64,000 nucleotides of DNA from Mycolicibacterium diernhoferi (GTDB lineage Bacteria > Actinomycetota > Actinomycetes > Mycobacteriales > Mycobacteriaceae), in the NCBI RefSeq assembly GCF_019456655.1, contig NZ_CP080332.1:4774001-4838000 (forward strand). The letters are read 5' to 3'. Position 1 is the first letter of the stretch. Each line of letters starts with the position of its first letter. The position numbers and the translations under genes were made by a program. Of this stretch, positions 9,009 to 17,753 are shown in pieces. Below the pieces are notes generated by a model. The model had not been told where the DNA came from, searched no databases, and worked only from the letters and a program-made list of their open reading frames with translations.

Positions 9009-10658
9009 TCAGTACACATAGACAACCGCATTGTTGCCGCCCCGGCAGGTCAACACCGCTTCGACGACACAGGTCACCGCATACCACTTATTCGTGACCG
9101 GACTGTACGCATTGACCATCCGGGGATCCGGGTGACCGGTGGCGTTCACCGCGTCACGCACACTCATCGCGAACGGGCAGGAGGTGAGGTCCGATCCTGC
9201 CGCGGAGTGGCTGTAGATCCCGGGCACCGGGCCGCCGCAGGGCTTGGCGTTCGGTGGCGGCGCGGCGGGCACGCGCGGCGGAGGCGCCGCCACGGTCGAC
9301 CGGACGGTGGATCGTGTAGTCGATGTGACCGTTGATCTGGCGGTGGATGTCGTGTAGCTGTCGTCGAGTCCACGCGACGTCGCCGTCATGGTCTCCTGGT
9401 CCGACTTCTGATTGGAGGGGATCAAGAAGACGAGCACCAGTGCGAGGACTGCCGCAGCTGCCACGCCGAGGACGATGAACAGGTTGCGGTTCCCGGTCGG
9501 TGCGGGGGCTGTCGGCGGCACCGCCGGGTAGGACAGCACCGGCTGGGCCGAACTCGAGTAAGCCGGCATCGGGGTACTCACCTGGTAGACAACCTGATCG
9601 GTCGATCTTCCGGAGTAGGACGCGCGCGCGCTGCGCCGTGCCAGGCGCTGGTCGTCGATGTGGCACCACGGGCAGGGATCGGCCTCGACCGGCATCTGGT
9701 GCCCGCGTGCGCATGTGCCCAACTGCATTCCCAGCAGCGTCTCGCGCCACTCGGCCGCCGTCGGCCGGGCGGTCGGGTCATGAGCACCGTCGGTGAAGGC
9801 ACGCGTGCACAACTGTTGCACCGCATGGGGTAAGAAACTGGCGGGCGGGGCCAGCGGGTGCGTGCGCAGGGCCGATCCCGGCCCTCCCGCCCATTGTCCG
9901 GATGCCGCCAGCGTCAACGCATCTGGTTGCTCACCCGGCCCGGTCCACTCGCCGCGGAGAAACGGGTGGTTCCCGGCCATCAGCAGTAGGTGGATGTGCA
10001 CCGCCAAGGCGAACAGATCGGAGGGCTTGCCGCGCGCGGTGCGTGCGAGGTCCATCCCGGCCAGCTCTGGTGCGGTGAACTCGGGGCGAGCGACGCCACA
10101 CAGATACTGTCGCCCCGTACTGTCGATGAACTGCATCGAGTCGCAGTCGACGAGAGTGACCCTGGTGGTGTCGTTCACCAGGATGTTGCGTTCCTGGAAA
10201 TCCCCGATCACGGCATTGACCCGATGCACGATATCCACTGCGAGACATAGGTTCGCCGCGACATTGACCAGGTGCGACCACGTCACGTTCGGAGTCCAGG
10301 CCGGTGCTGTCGGCAACGGATTCGCCCGATTGGACGGGTTACTGACGGTGTGGATCTCGACCGCGTCCGAGGTATCTATCCGGGGCATGAGATAGCCGAC
10401 AGCCCGGCTTCCGTCGCTGAGCAGATCCGTCGGCCAGGTGAGCACCACGAATCCATCCGACTGGACAGCACCGTCGGGAGGAGACGCAATCATCGCCTGC
10501 ACCTTGGCCAGCTTCCCGGACAGGTCCTTGAGGTCTGCGTGGAACACCTTCGCGACCGACTCGGGGTGGCCGAGAACTTCGTGTATCGCACCTTCGCCGG
10601 CACTGGCAAGGACTGCTCCGAGTTGCACCGGAGACCCGTCAGATCTGATAAGTCGCAT
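9009..10658 (-). CDS. Triad 1 membrane kinase with zinc ribbon and secreted-type C-terminal domain
   Basis: 549 residues from ATG 10658 (AGGAC site), 8 nt after the PP2C stop. The kinase domain (1-295) has VAKVFH, GDFQERN and DCD. A zinc ribbon (CARGH...CPWC) follows, then a Pro-rich linker, one helix (about 391-413), a Thr/Ser-rich stalk and an extracellular domain with TSCPFAMSVRDA, VNAYSPVT and GGNNAVVYVY. That ectodomain pattern is familiar from small secreted mycobacterial proteins. It is the kinase of the minus-strand vWA-PP2C-kinase operon. The unusual catalytic loop lacks the HRD arginine and the normal lysine but keeps Asp and Asn, so activity is plausible but not certain. Confidence 0.87.
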   Translation of the reverse strand: MRLIRSDGSPVQLGAVLASAGEGAIHEVLGHPESVAKVFHADLKDLSGKLAKVQAMIASPPDGAVQSDGFVVLTWPTDLLSDGSRAVGYLMPRIDTSDAVEIHTVSNPSNRANPLPTAPAWTPNVTWSHLVNVAANLCLAVDIVHRVNAVIGDFQERNILVNDTTRVTLVDCDSMQFIDSTGRQYLCGVARPEFTAPELAGMDLARTARGKPSDLFALAVHIHLLLMAGNHPFLRGEWTGPGEQPDALTLAASGQWAGGPGSALRTHPLAPPASFLPHAVQQLCTRAFTDGAHDPTARPTAAEWRETLLGMQLGTCARGHQMPVEADPCPWCHIDDQRLARRSARASYSGRSTDQVVYQVSTPMPAYSSSAQPVLSYPAVPPTAPAPTGNRNLFIVLGVAAAAVLALVLVFLIPSNQKSDQETMTATSRGLDDSYTTSTARSTVTSTTRSTVRSTVAAPPPRVPAAPPPNAKPCGGPVPGIYSHSAAGSDLTSCPFAMSVRDAVNATGHPDPRMVNAYSPVTNKWYAVTCVVEAVLTCRGGNNAVVYVY

Positions 10659-10666
10659 GTCCTGCC

Positions 10667-11746
10667 CTACTTCGAACCGGGTGGCGCGGCAACAGCATCC
10701 GCGTGACGCTTGCGCCACCGGTGCCTCCGCTTCTCGGGTGCGGCAGAGGGCTGATCGTCGACCGGCACCGACTCGGTGCTCGGTGGCGGCGTCGGCGCCG
10801 GTTCGACCGGCAGCACGGTGCGATCGGTCGGTGCATCCGCCGGATCGCCCGACTCCTCGGCCTCAGACCGCTTCGACGGTGGCGGCGGAGGCAAGGGCGG
10901 CGGTGGTGGAGAGCTCACGATCGTACGGACGATCGGACGTGCCGACGGGAAGAAGTCATCCTCGGTCCAGCGCATGGCAGCGAGCACCATGGTCTTGTCG
11001 TCCCCGGTCTGATCGTCCTCGATGCCTCGCAACAATGCGGCGAAGTCCGACGCGCCGGCCCCCGACCGTACTCGCTCCCAGGAACCTTTGAAGAACGGCT
11101 CGAAGGGCTCCCCGGTGCCGATATCGGTTATCTTGTACGCCATTCCGTCGGTACTCAAGGAGAATGCCGTCGCACCGCGCCGCGCTGAGGTACGGAACGA
11201 CTTCTCGAATGCCTCGTCACTGTGGATGAACCACGTGGTGTTGGCATACTCGTCCTTTTCCTCGATGAGGTGCGTCGCGATTCCGGTATCGCTCTCGGTC
11301 GCGATGATCCCGTCACCGATCTGCCCCATCACCAACAGGTCCCGATCAGCGATCGCCACGGACAACGTGGTCGCCAACAGGCCGATCTGCAGCCCCATGG
11401 ATTCTGCTTGTTTGACCAATCGCTCACGCGCTCGGGTGAACAACCACCGCATCATCTCGTCTGAATCGGAGGGCCTGGCCGTCCGGAATCCCGAGATGAA
11501 GGCGGCCTGCATGGTCAGATCGACGACCGCCTGGCAGGCCGTGTACGAACCCCAGGCCGACGTCCCGGACACCGACCCGGCGCCATCGGCGACAGCCGCG
11601 ACGATGAAGTCACCGACGTGGCCATAGGCGAAGGCATCATCACAACCGAGGCCCCGACTGATGTGCTGGCTCCCGGTCACAGAGGCACCGCAAGCGGCCC
11701 ATTCCCAGGTCCCACTGCGACCAGAATCGTTGTGGGGCACCGTCAC
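10667..11746 (-). CDS. Triad 1 PP2C-type Ser/Thr phosphatase
   Basis: 359 residues. The chosen start is GTG 11746, which forms GTGA with the vWA stop; the second triad has the matching ATGA arrangement. PP2C metal-site blocks are present: CDDAF (residues 35-40), ADGAGSVSG, STDGMAYK and DDKTMV. The catalytic domain covers residues 1-250. The C-terminal 110 residues are Pro-rich and end in a basic cluster (KRRHRWRKRH), absent from the triad 2 copy. No membrane helix is seen, so it should act in the cytosol and reverse phosphorylation by the co-encoded kinase. It resembles the PP2C partner of TerY-P and E. coli YegI/K/L modules. Confidence 0.9.
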   Translation of the reverse strand: MTVPHNDSGRSGTWEWAACGASVTGSQHISRGLGCDDAFAYGHVGDFIVAAVADGAGSVSGTSAWGSYTACQAVVDLTMQAAFISGFRTARPSDSDEMMRWLFTRARERLVKQAESMGLQIGLLATTLSVAIADRDLLVMGQIGDGIIATESDTGIATHLIEEKDEYANTTWFIHSDEAFEKSFRTSARRGATAFSLSTDGMAYKITDIGTGEPFEPFFKGSWERVRSGAGASDFAALLRGIEDDQTGDDKTMVLAAMRWTEDDFFPSARPIVRTIVSSPPPPPLPPPPPSKRSEAEESGDPADAPTDRTVLPVEPAPTPPPSTESVPVDDQPSAAPEKRRHRWRKRHADAVAAPPGSK

Positions 11747-12444
11747 ACGCTGGCCCACCCGCTCAGCGGCGGTAGTGAGATCTGTTGCCCCATTCCGGCG
11801 AGAGCTTCGTCGGTGCGGGCGAACTCGGTCGAATTGGAGACGTTACTCAGCGATGCGGACAGCCACTCGAAGAGTTCTTCGTACTTCAGCCCGTCCAGCG
11901 GTGCCGGGCCGCGCTGGATCGAAAGTCTGCTCAGCTGTTGCCAGTCGACGTGCGGGCCCGCACCCACCGCGAAGATGGTCACCCCGCGGGCTGCCTCGGT
12001 GGCGTTGAGGCGCGCGACCGCCGCATCGAAGCCCTCATGGTTTGCCTGGCCGTCCGTCAGCAGCAAGATCCACGGCCGGTAGTACTGCAGTCCGGCCGCC
12101 TTGTAGGCTGCCTTTCGGTCTTCGATGATGTCGAGCGCGAGATGAATGCCCGCGGCCATGTTCGTCCGGCCGGAGGCAGTGAAGCGCGTGGGCTGCAATC
12201 CCCGGGCTTCCTGCATCGGCACCAGAACTGTCGCAACGGTTCCGAACGTGACCACCGCGACTTCCACGCGCTTGCTCGCCAGCACATCGTTGTTCAGGTA
12301 ATGGGTGAACGATGCGAAGCCGCGCTCCAGCGCGGCGATGGGCGCACCCTGCATCGACCCCGACACGTCAGCAAGCACAACGCACGACACCCGCGGATCC
12401 GGGTTCTCGTCATTGAGCTCAACGGCCCAGTCGGACTGACTCAA
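11743..12444 (-). CDS. Triad 1 vWA-domain (TerY-like) protein
   Basis: 233 residues, a single soluble von Willebrand A domain. All MIDAS elements are present: DVSGSM near residue 26, Thr in GRTNMAAG and Asp in LTDGQAN. The second triad's protein is the same length and close to identical in the core. TerY-like vWA proteins form a phospho-signalling triad with a PP2C and a kinase. It is the first gene of the minus-strand operon, ahead of the PP2C (4 nt overlap) and kinase genes. A divalent metal-dependent binding or scaffold role is inferred from the MIDAS. Confidence 0.9.
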   Translation of the reverse strand: MSQSDWAVELNDENPDPRVSCVVLADVSGSMQGAPIAALERGFASFTHYLNNDVLASKRVEVAVVTFGTVATVLVPMQEARGLQPTRFTASGRTNMAAGIHLALDIIEDRKAAYKAAGLQYYRPWILLLTDGQANHEGFDAAVARLNATEAARGVTIFAVGAGPHVDWQQLSRLSIQRGPAPLDGLKYEELFEWLSASLSNVSNSTEFARTDEALAGMGQQISLPPLSGWASV

Positions 12445-12903
12445 TCCAATCCCTCCAGAAAGTACTCAGAGTTCCTGACGCTGGCGCCATTTACCCGGTG
12501 TTTAGCAAACCTGAATTTTGTCATGCACCACATTGGTCAAGCTGTCCACCGTTCGGAGGACACAGCCGCGGCCGTGACCCCCAACACCACGAGTATGTAT
12601 CTGGAAGCGTCTGCTGTCTCGGCAGACCAACGATCGTTCGGTTCGAAACATGATTCGACCCTATGATCCGAGCAAACGCTGACGCATCGTATGTTTGTCC
12701 GACAGTCCTGTTCGCCCCCCCGCCCAGGCAAGGCCGGTGTCGTCCGAACAGCCGATGGCTACCCGACACGTGACATGCCAGCATGCACTGTCCGCGTAGC
12801 CTATGGGCCGGCGATCGAAGGGAACCGCATTGAGGATTCAGTGGCACCGCTGCACGCTTGGCGCTGTGACATCACACCTCCCTATCGCGCGCGGACAGTC
12901 CCG
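12445..12903 (+). other. Divergent intergenic region between triad 1 and the pseudokinase-GH3 gene
   Basis: About 460 bases with no convincing gene. Composition is more AT-rich than the surroundings, especially 12470-12560. Promoters for the vWA operon (leftwards) and for the kinase-GH3 gene (rightwards) should lie here, but I cannot point to convincing -10/-35 pairs. The kinase-GH3 frame is open from 12691, and a GTG at 12841 preceded by GAGGA is an alternative start. Confidence 0.5.
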
Positions 12904-14970
12904 ATGCCGTTGACAAGCGGGGATCGGTACGCCGGCTTCACGATCACCGAATTCCTCGGCTCTACCCCGACCTGCAGCCGGTACCGGTGCATCGATTCGG
13001 AGACCGGAGCAACGACGCATCTGACGGTGCTCATCACGCCCCAGGGTTCAGGTCCGCGGCGCGAGAGTCAATTCCGCCGAACCAACAAGATCTTGATGCG
13101 CGCAGACATCCCGGGAATCGCGCGAATACTTCGATTCGAAGTGACTCCGCAGCGACAGTGGGTGGCGACGGAGTTCATCTCCGGAATGGATTCCGAAGCC
13201 CTTCTCCAGCAACGCTTCTCCGGAGGCATGCCGCATCAGAGTCTCTGCCTGATCGCGGATCACATCGCGCGGGCCGTGGACGAGGCGTCCGGCCATCAGG
13301 TCCTACACGGCGACATCACCCCCGCCGCGATCCTGCTCGCCGATCCGTTCTCGAAGAACTACCGAATCGTGATCACCGACTTCGGGCAGCGTTACGCCAC
13401 CGGCGCGCCGCCGAATGCGTCCTATGCGGCGCCTGAGACGTTGGCCGACGGCAACCTCGCAACTGACCGCAGCGATCAGTTCGCCCTGGCCGCCACCATG
13501 TTCCATCTCCTCACCGGTCGAGCGCCTTTCGACGGACCTGCTCGACCGAGCACGCCGGACGGCACCGCCCGTTTCGACGCGCAGACGTTGAAACAGGTGG
13601 GCACCGCACCGGACGGGCTTGACCGGGTGTTCGCCAGGGCTTTCGCGCTCGATCCGGGTGACCGGTTCCGGTCGTGCCAAGAATTCGTCGAAGCTCTCGT
13701 CACGCCGTCCCGCGCTCGACCGGTGACGGCACCCAAGGCTCCGCGTACCGCTGCTGCCGCGAAACCTCCTGCCCGACTGGGACGACGTGCAGTCGCGGCG
13801 GCGGCGGTCGTGGTGGTAGCCGCAGCAGTGGTGGGCACAGCAATTGCCGTGTGGCCGTCTGAGGGCCCGGAGCCCGCACAACCCGCGCGCACTCCCGTGG
13901 CCGCCGGCCCCGGCGGTGACCCAGCGCCGGCGGCCCAGGTGTCCGCTTGCCAGCAGCTCGATACCGCGCTTGCGGGGCTCAGCCTGCGGCAGAAGTTGGC
14001 ACAGACGCTGATGGTCGGCGTCACCGATGCCGTCGATGCGCGCGCCGTGGTCGAGGACCAACACGTCGGCGGCATCTTCATCGCGAGTTGGACAGACCTG
14101 GATCTGCTCACCAGCGGAGACCTGCTCGCCTTGCAGCAGGGTCCCCGGCCGATCCCGCTGGCGGTCAGCGTGGATGAGGAGGGCGGTCGTGTCCAACGCC
14201 TCAAGTCCTTGATCGGCGCCCAGGCCTCGCCCCGTCAACTGGTGGCCGACGGCATGTCGACCCAACAGGTTTACGACATCGCCTACGAACGCGGACGCAA
14301 GATGCGCGACTACGGGATCACCATCGACTTCGCACCCGTCGTCGATGTCACCGGTGCGCCCGACGACACCGTCATCGGTGACCGGTCGTTCGCCGACGAT
14401 CCGACCACGGTCACCGCATACGCCGGCGCCTACGCACACGGGTTGCGTGACGCCGGGCTGCTGCCGGTCCTCAAGCATTTCCCGGGCCACGGTCGGGCCT
14501 CCGGCGATTCTCACCAGAACGGCGTGACCACCCCAGCTATCGACGAACTGATGGGGGTCGACGTCATTCCGTACCGGACGTTGACGACCGAACGACCGGT
14601 GGGAGTCATGCTCGGCCACATGGAAGTTCCCGGTCTGACCGGAACCGACCCGGCCAGTCTGTCCGCCGCAGCCTACGACCTGCTGCGGCAGGGGGGGTAT
14701 GGTGGTCCGCCGTTCGACGGACCGATATTCACCGATGACCTGTCCAGCATGGGCGCCATCACCCTGCGGTACAACGTGCCCGACGCGGTACTCAAAGCAC
14801 TCCAGGCCGGGGCCGACACCGCCTTGTGGATCACCACCGACGAGGTCCCCGCTGTGCTCGATCGATTGGAGCAGGCGGTCCGCGGAGGCGAGTTGTCCAC
14901 AACGCGGGTGGACGACGCGGTGCGGCAGATGGCAGTGACGAAGGATCCCGGGCTGGCCTGTACCGGCTGA
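12904..14970 (+). CDS. Transmembrane fusion: degenerate PknB-type kinase domain inside, GH3 beta-N-acetylglucosaminidase (NagZ/LpqI-like) outside
   Basis: 688 residues from ATG 12904 (alternative GTG 12841). Residues 1-265 align with PknB-like kinases, but the glycine loop is lost (LGSTPTCSRYRC) and the VAIK lysine has no counterpart (THLTVLI). The catalytic loop reads HGDITPAAILL, without the Arg, Lys and Asn. DFG and APE are kept. This looks like a pseudokinase. One helix (296-318) is followed by a complete GH3 domain (about 345-688) with KHFPGHG near 524, the Asp-His dyad GDSH, and nucleophile Asp in FTDDLSSMGA near 610. The enzyme part should remove GlcNAc from muropeptides or wall material outside the membrane. 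I know of no described kinase with this ectodomain. Confidence 0.9.
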   Translation: MPLTSGDRYAGFTITEFLGSTPTCSRYRCIDSETGATTHLTVLITPQGSGPRRESQFRRTNKILMRADIPGIARILRFEVTPQRQWVATEFISGMDSEALLQQRFSGGMPHQSLCLIADHIARAVDEASGHQVLHGDITPAAILLADPFSKNYRIVITDFGQRYATGAPPNASYAAPETLADGNLATDRSDQFALAATMFHLLTGRAPFDGPARPSTPDGTARFDAQTLKQVGTAPDGLDRVFARAFALDPGDRFRSCQEFVEALVTPSRARPVTAPKAPRTAAAAKPPARLGRRAVAAAAVVVVAAAVVGTAIAVWPSEGPEPAQPARTPVAAGPGGDPAPAAQVSACQQLDTALAGLSLRQKLAQTLMVGVTDAVDARAVVEDQHVGGIFIASWTDLDLLTSGDLLALQQGPRPIPLAVSVDEEGGRVQRLKSLIGAQASPRQLVADGMSTQQVYDIAYERGRKMRDYGITIDFAPVVDVTGAPDDTVIGDRSFADDPTTVTAYAGAYAHGLRDAGLLPVLKHFPGHGRASGDSHQNGVTTPAIDELMGVDVIPYRTLTTERPVGVMLGHMEVPGLTGTDPASLSAAAYDLLRQGGYGGPPFDGPIFTDDLSSMGAITLRYNVPDAVLKALQAGADTALWITTDEVPAVLDRLEQAVRGGELSTTRVDDAVRQMAVTKDPGLACTG

Positions 14971-14980
14971 ATCCGGGCTC

Positions 14981-17056
14981 TCACCGTCGGATCACGGTCG
15001 TCCCGTCCGGGCCAGCTGTGTCGCTTATATATTTCGCGATGCAGTTCCACGAGTCGATGTTGTGGGCATCGCACCAGCCGTTGGCGACGGCCGGGTCCCC
15101 CGAAGGCGACCCCACCACGGTCACCCACCAATTCGGCGCGTTGAAAGTGGTCCAGTGCCCGGACCACACCAACCGAACCGCCTCATAGCGTTGACGCAGG
15201 CTCAGATGGTTGCGCAGGATGTCCGGATCCGCGTAGGTGATCCCGTCGGTCACCAGCCCGATCTGCTTCGAACTGATCTGCGGCACCCATCGGTTGGCCA
15301 GACCGTCCCGCACAGCCGGATAGTCCGCTCCGGACAGTTCCGACAAAGCCGCTGCCGCAACGCTGTCGAACGTTCCATGGGCCGGCGGCAGCGGCCGGTC
15401 CGCGGCCACCGCACCCGATCCTGTCGTCGACCTGCTCGTCACGTCCTGCTCGGCCCCGGTGATCTCCGCGGTCAGGGTCGAGGACACCATTTCCGGTGTT
15501 CGCCAGTACATCCCGGCCGGGAACACGAATCGCTGCGTGGTTTGTCCGGATACCACCACCGGGCGCATATCGAGATTGAACACCCCTGCTGCCACATCGC
15601 GCGCTCCGTCGAACACCGCTACCTGAACGCCAGCACCCGAAAGCGAGACCGCTGCATCACAATCCGTTTGTATCGGAACATCGACCGCGAGCCCCTCCTG
15701 AGTCAGTGACACCGTCGCTGACCCGAAACTGCTCGGGACATCACAGCTCTGCACAGTGGCCGTCGCCCCGGAGTTGCCCGCCGCGTTTCTCGTCGTAGCG
15801 GCACTGCTCCCGGTCGCGGTGCTTCTGTCGTCGCCCGAATCACTCAGCGCGATCGTCACCGTCACGATGCTCGCGACCAGCGCAACCGCCGCACCGACAC
15901 CGATCAGCACATTCCGCCTGGTACGGGACGGCACGGGAGCGGCAGGCAGCGGGCGGCCGTATGGTGCGACTGCCGGCTGTTTGGGGACGACCGGCATCGC
16001 CCGCTGGGGCACCGCGGGCTGGGGATGCGCCGACTTCCGCACTGCCCGGGCGTCATCGATGGCGCACCAGGGACAGGGGTCGGCCTCTACCGGAATCTGA
16101 TGCCCACGCGCACAGGTGCCTACCTGGATTCTTTGCAACTGCTCGCGCCATGCGGCCGCCGAGGGCCTGACCGACGGGTCGCGAACGCCGTCGGTGAACG
16201 CACGGGTGAAGAGTTGCTGGATTGCCGGCGGCAAGAAGTCCACGGGTGGCGCCAGCGCGTGGGTACGCAGATTTGACTGCGGCCCGCCCGCCCATTGCCC
16301 GGTTCTGGCCAGGCTCAATGCATCCGGCTGTTCACCGGGGCCGGTCCATTCACCGCGCAGGAATGGGTGGTTGCCCGCCATCAGCAACAGATGGACGTGG
16401 ACGGCGAGCGCAAAGAGGTCGGAGGGCTTATCGCGTGCCGTGCGGGACAGATCGACGCCCGCGAGCTCAGGGGCGGTGAACTCGGCTCGGCCGACCCCGC
16501 ACAGGTACTGCTGTCCGTTCCGATCCGTGAACTGCATCGAGTCGCAGTCGACCAGCGACACCCGGGTGGTGTCGTTGACGAGAATGTTCCGCTCCTGGAA
16601 ATCACCGATCACCGCGTCCACCCGGTGCACCGTCTCCACGGCGAGACACAAGTTCGCAGCGATGTTGACCAGGTGGTGCCACGCGACATGCGGGGTCCAC
16701 TGCGGCGCCGCCGGAAGCGGGTTGGCACGATTGGAGGGATTGCTGATGGTGTGGATCTCGACGGCATTCGAAATGTCCAGTCGCGGCATCACATAACCGA
16801 CGGTGCCGTCGTCACCCGAGACGAGATGCAGCGGCCAGGTCAGCACCACGAATCCATCGGCCTGGTGTACCCCGTCGGGCACCGACTCGACCATCGCCGC
16901 GACCTTGGCGCGTTTGGCGGCAAGGTCCTTCAGATCGGGGTGGAAGATCTTGGCCACCCACTCGGGATGACCGATCACGTCGTAGATGGTGCCCTCGCCG
17001 GCCCGCGCCACCACCGACCCCAGTTCGATGACCGCACCATTGTCGAGCCGCAGCAC
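14981..17056 (-). CDS. Membrane kinase of the triad family with large extracellular domain (orphan copy B)
   Basis: 691 residues from GTG 17056, chosen for the GAGGAG site seven bases upstream and alignment with paralogues; GTG 17071 is the alternative. The kinase domain has VAKIFH, GDFQERN and DCD; zinc ribbon CARGH...CPWC; one helix (about 382-404). The ectodomain of about 285 residues has two parts. The first is beta-rich (VDVPIQTDCDAAVSL ... RFVFPAGMYW). The second has AALSELSGAD, RWVPQISSK, LVTDGITY and LRQRYEAVRLVWSG, with two Cys (NGWCDAHN, NCIAKY). The second part occurs on other actinobacterial kinases; its ligand is unknown. It is the largest ectodomain among the five active-type kinases. 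Confidence 0.85.
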   Translation of the reverse strand: MLRLDNGAVIELGSVVARAGEGTIYDVIGHPEWVAKIFHPDLKDLAAKRAKVAAMVESVPDGVHQADGFVVLTWPLHLVSGDDGTVGYVMPRLDISNAVEIHTISNPSNRANPLPAAPQWTPHVAWHHLVNIAANLCLAVETVHRVDAVIGDFQERNILVNDTTRVSLVDCDSMQFTDRNGQQYLCGVGRAEFTAPELAGVDLSRTARDKPSDLFALAVHVHLLLMAGNHPFLRGEWTGPGEQPDALSLARTGQWAGGPQSNLRTHALAPPVDFLPPAIQQLFTRAFTDGVRDPSVRPSAAAWREQLQRIQVGTCARGHQIPVEADPCPWCAIDDARAVRKSAHPQPAVPQRAMPVVPKQPAVAPYGRPLPAAPVPSRTRRNVLIGVGAAVALVASIVTVTIALSDSGDDRSTATGSSAATTRNAAGNSGATATVQSCDVPSSFGSATVSLTQEGLAVDVPIQTDCDAAVSLSGAGVQVAVFDGARDVAAGVFNLDMRPVVVSGQTTQRFVFPAGMYWRTPEMVSSTLTAEITGAEQDVTSRSTTGSGAVAADRPLPPAHGTFDSVAAAALSELSGADYPAVRDGLANRWVPQISSKQIGLVTDGITYADPDILRNHLSLRQRYEAVRLVWSGHWTTFNAPNWWVTVVGSPSGDPAVANGWCDAHNIDSWNCIAKYISDTAGPDGTTVIRR

Positions 17057-17163
17057 CGGCAATCTCCTCACCTGTCAAGGTGTTACATGCGCTCAGCGCC
17101 TGACGACCATGCATCTTCACACGGGCGAGGCTGCCTCGCCATCCCTCGTTCGTAGGACAGTCC

Positions 17164-17694
17164 TCAGGGAAGCGCGGCGTCCGTCGGTCCTGTCATCTTC
17201 ATGGAGTACGTGGAGTAACCGTCATAGGTCGACTCGTTGATCGTCGAAGCGACCGCGCCGATGAACACGACCGTCACGATGATCCACAACAGGGCGACGG
17301 CCGTGAAGATGTATCCGATGACCAGCCCAGCGATGGCCAGCCCTCTGCCGTCTTCCCCGCTTCGTTTGATCTGTGAGAGCGCGATGTGACCGAACACGAT
17401 GCCCAGCGGGGCCAGTACCAGCGAGCACACCAGTGCGGCGATCGACATCGCGTTCGTCCCCACGCCGGGCGGATAAGCGACGGGTACGGCCACCGCCTGG
17501 TACTGGGGTATCGGCGGAGGGTAATGAACCGGTCCGACACCCGGTGCCGGCGGCTCGGCAGCGGGGGCCGGGTATGTCGTCGGGTAATCGTAGGCCGGCG
17601 CGGGGTCACTCACACCATCTCCGACGGTGAAGCCCGCGCCGAACCTACTCGGCGGAAGGACCGGCTCCCCGGATGCACCGTATGGCTCACTCAT
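17164..17694 (-). CDS. DUF4190-type membrane protein with N-terminal PSRFGAGFTVGD motif
   Basis: 176 residues from ATG 17694 (AAAGG upstream); ATG 17736 is less likely. LPPSRFGAGFTVGD occupies residues 12-25. A Pro/Tyr-rich stretch follows, then the DUF4190 unit with IALSQIKRSGEDGRGLAIAGL and two membrane helices. The C-terminal 35 residues (TINESTYDGYSTYSMK) would face outward if topology follows the two-helix rule. Paralogue of 7674-8138. It lies 107 nt upstream of the kinase gene on the same strand and may be co-transcribed. Confidence 0.8.
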   Translation of the reverse strand: MSEPYGASGEPVLPPSRFGAGFTVGDGVSDPAPAYDYPTTYPAPAAEPPAPGVGPVHYPPPIPQYQAVAVPVAYPPGVGTNAMSIAALVCSLVLAPLGIVFGHIALSQIKRSGEDGRGLAIAGLVIGYIFTAVALLWIIVTVVFIGAVASTINESTYDGYSTYSMKMTGPTDAALP

Positions 17695-17753
17695 CGTTTC
17701 GGACCTTTCGCTGGGCGTAGCAGAAGTCGCCGACATCCTCGGCCGGCCAGCGG

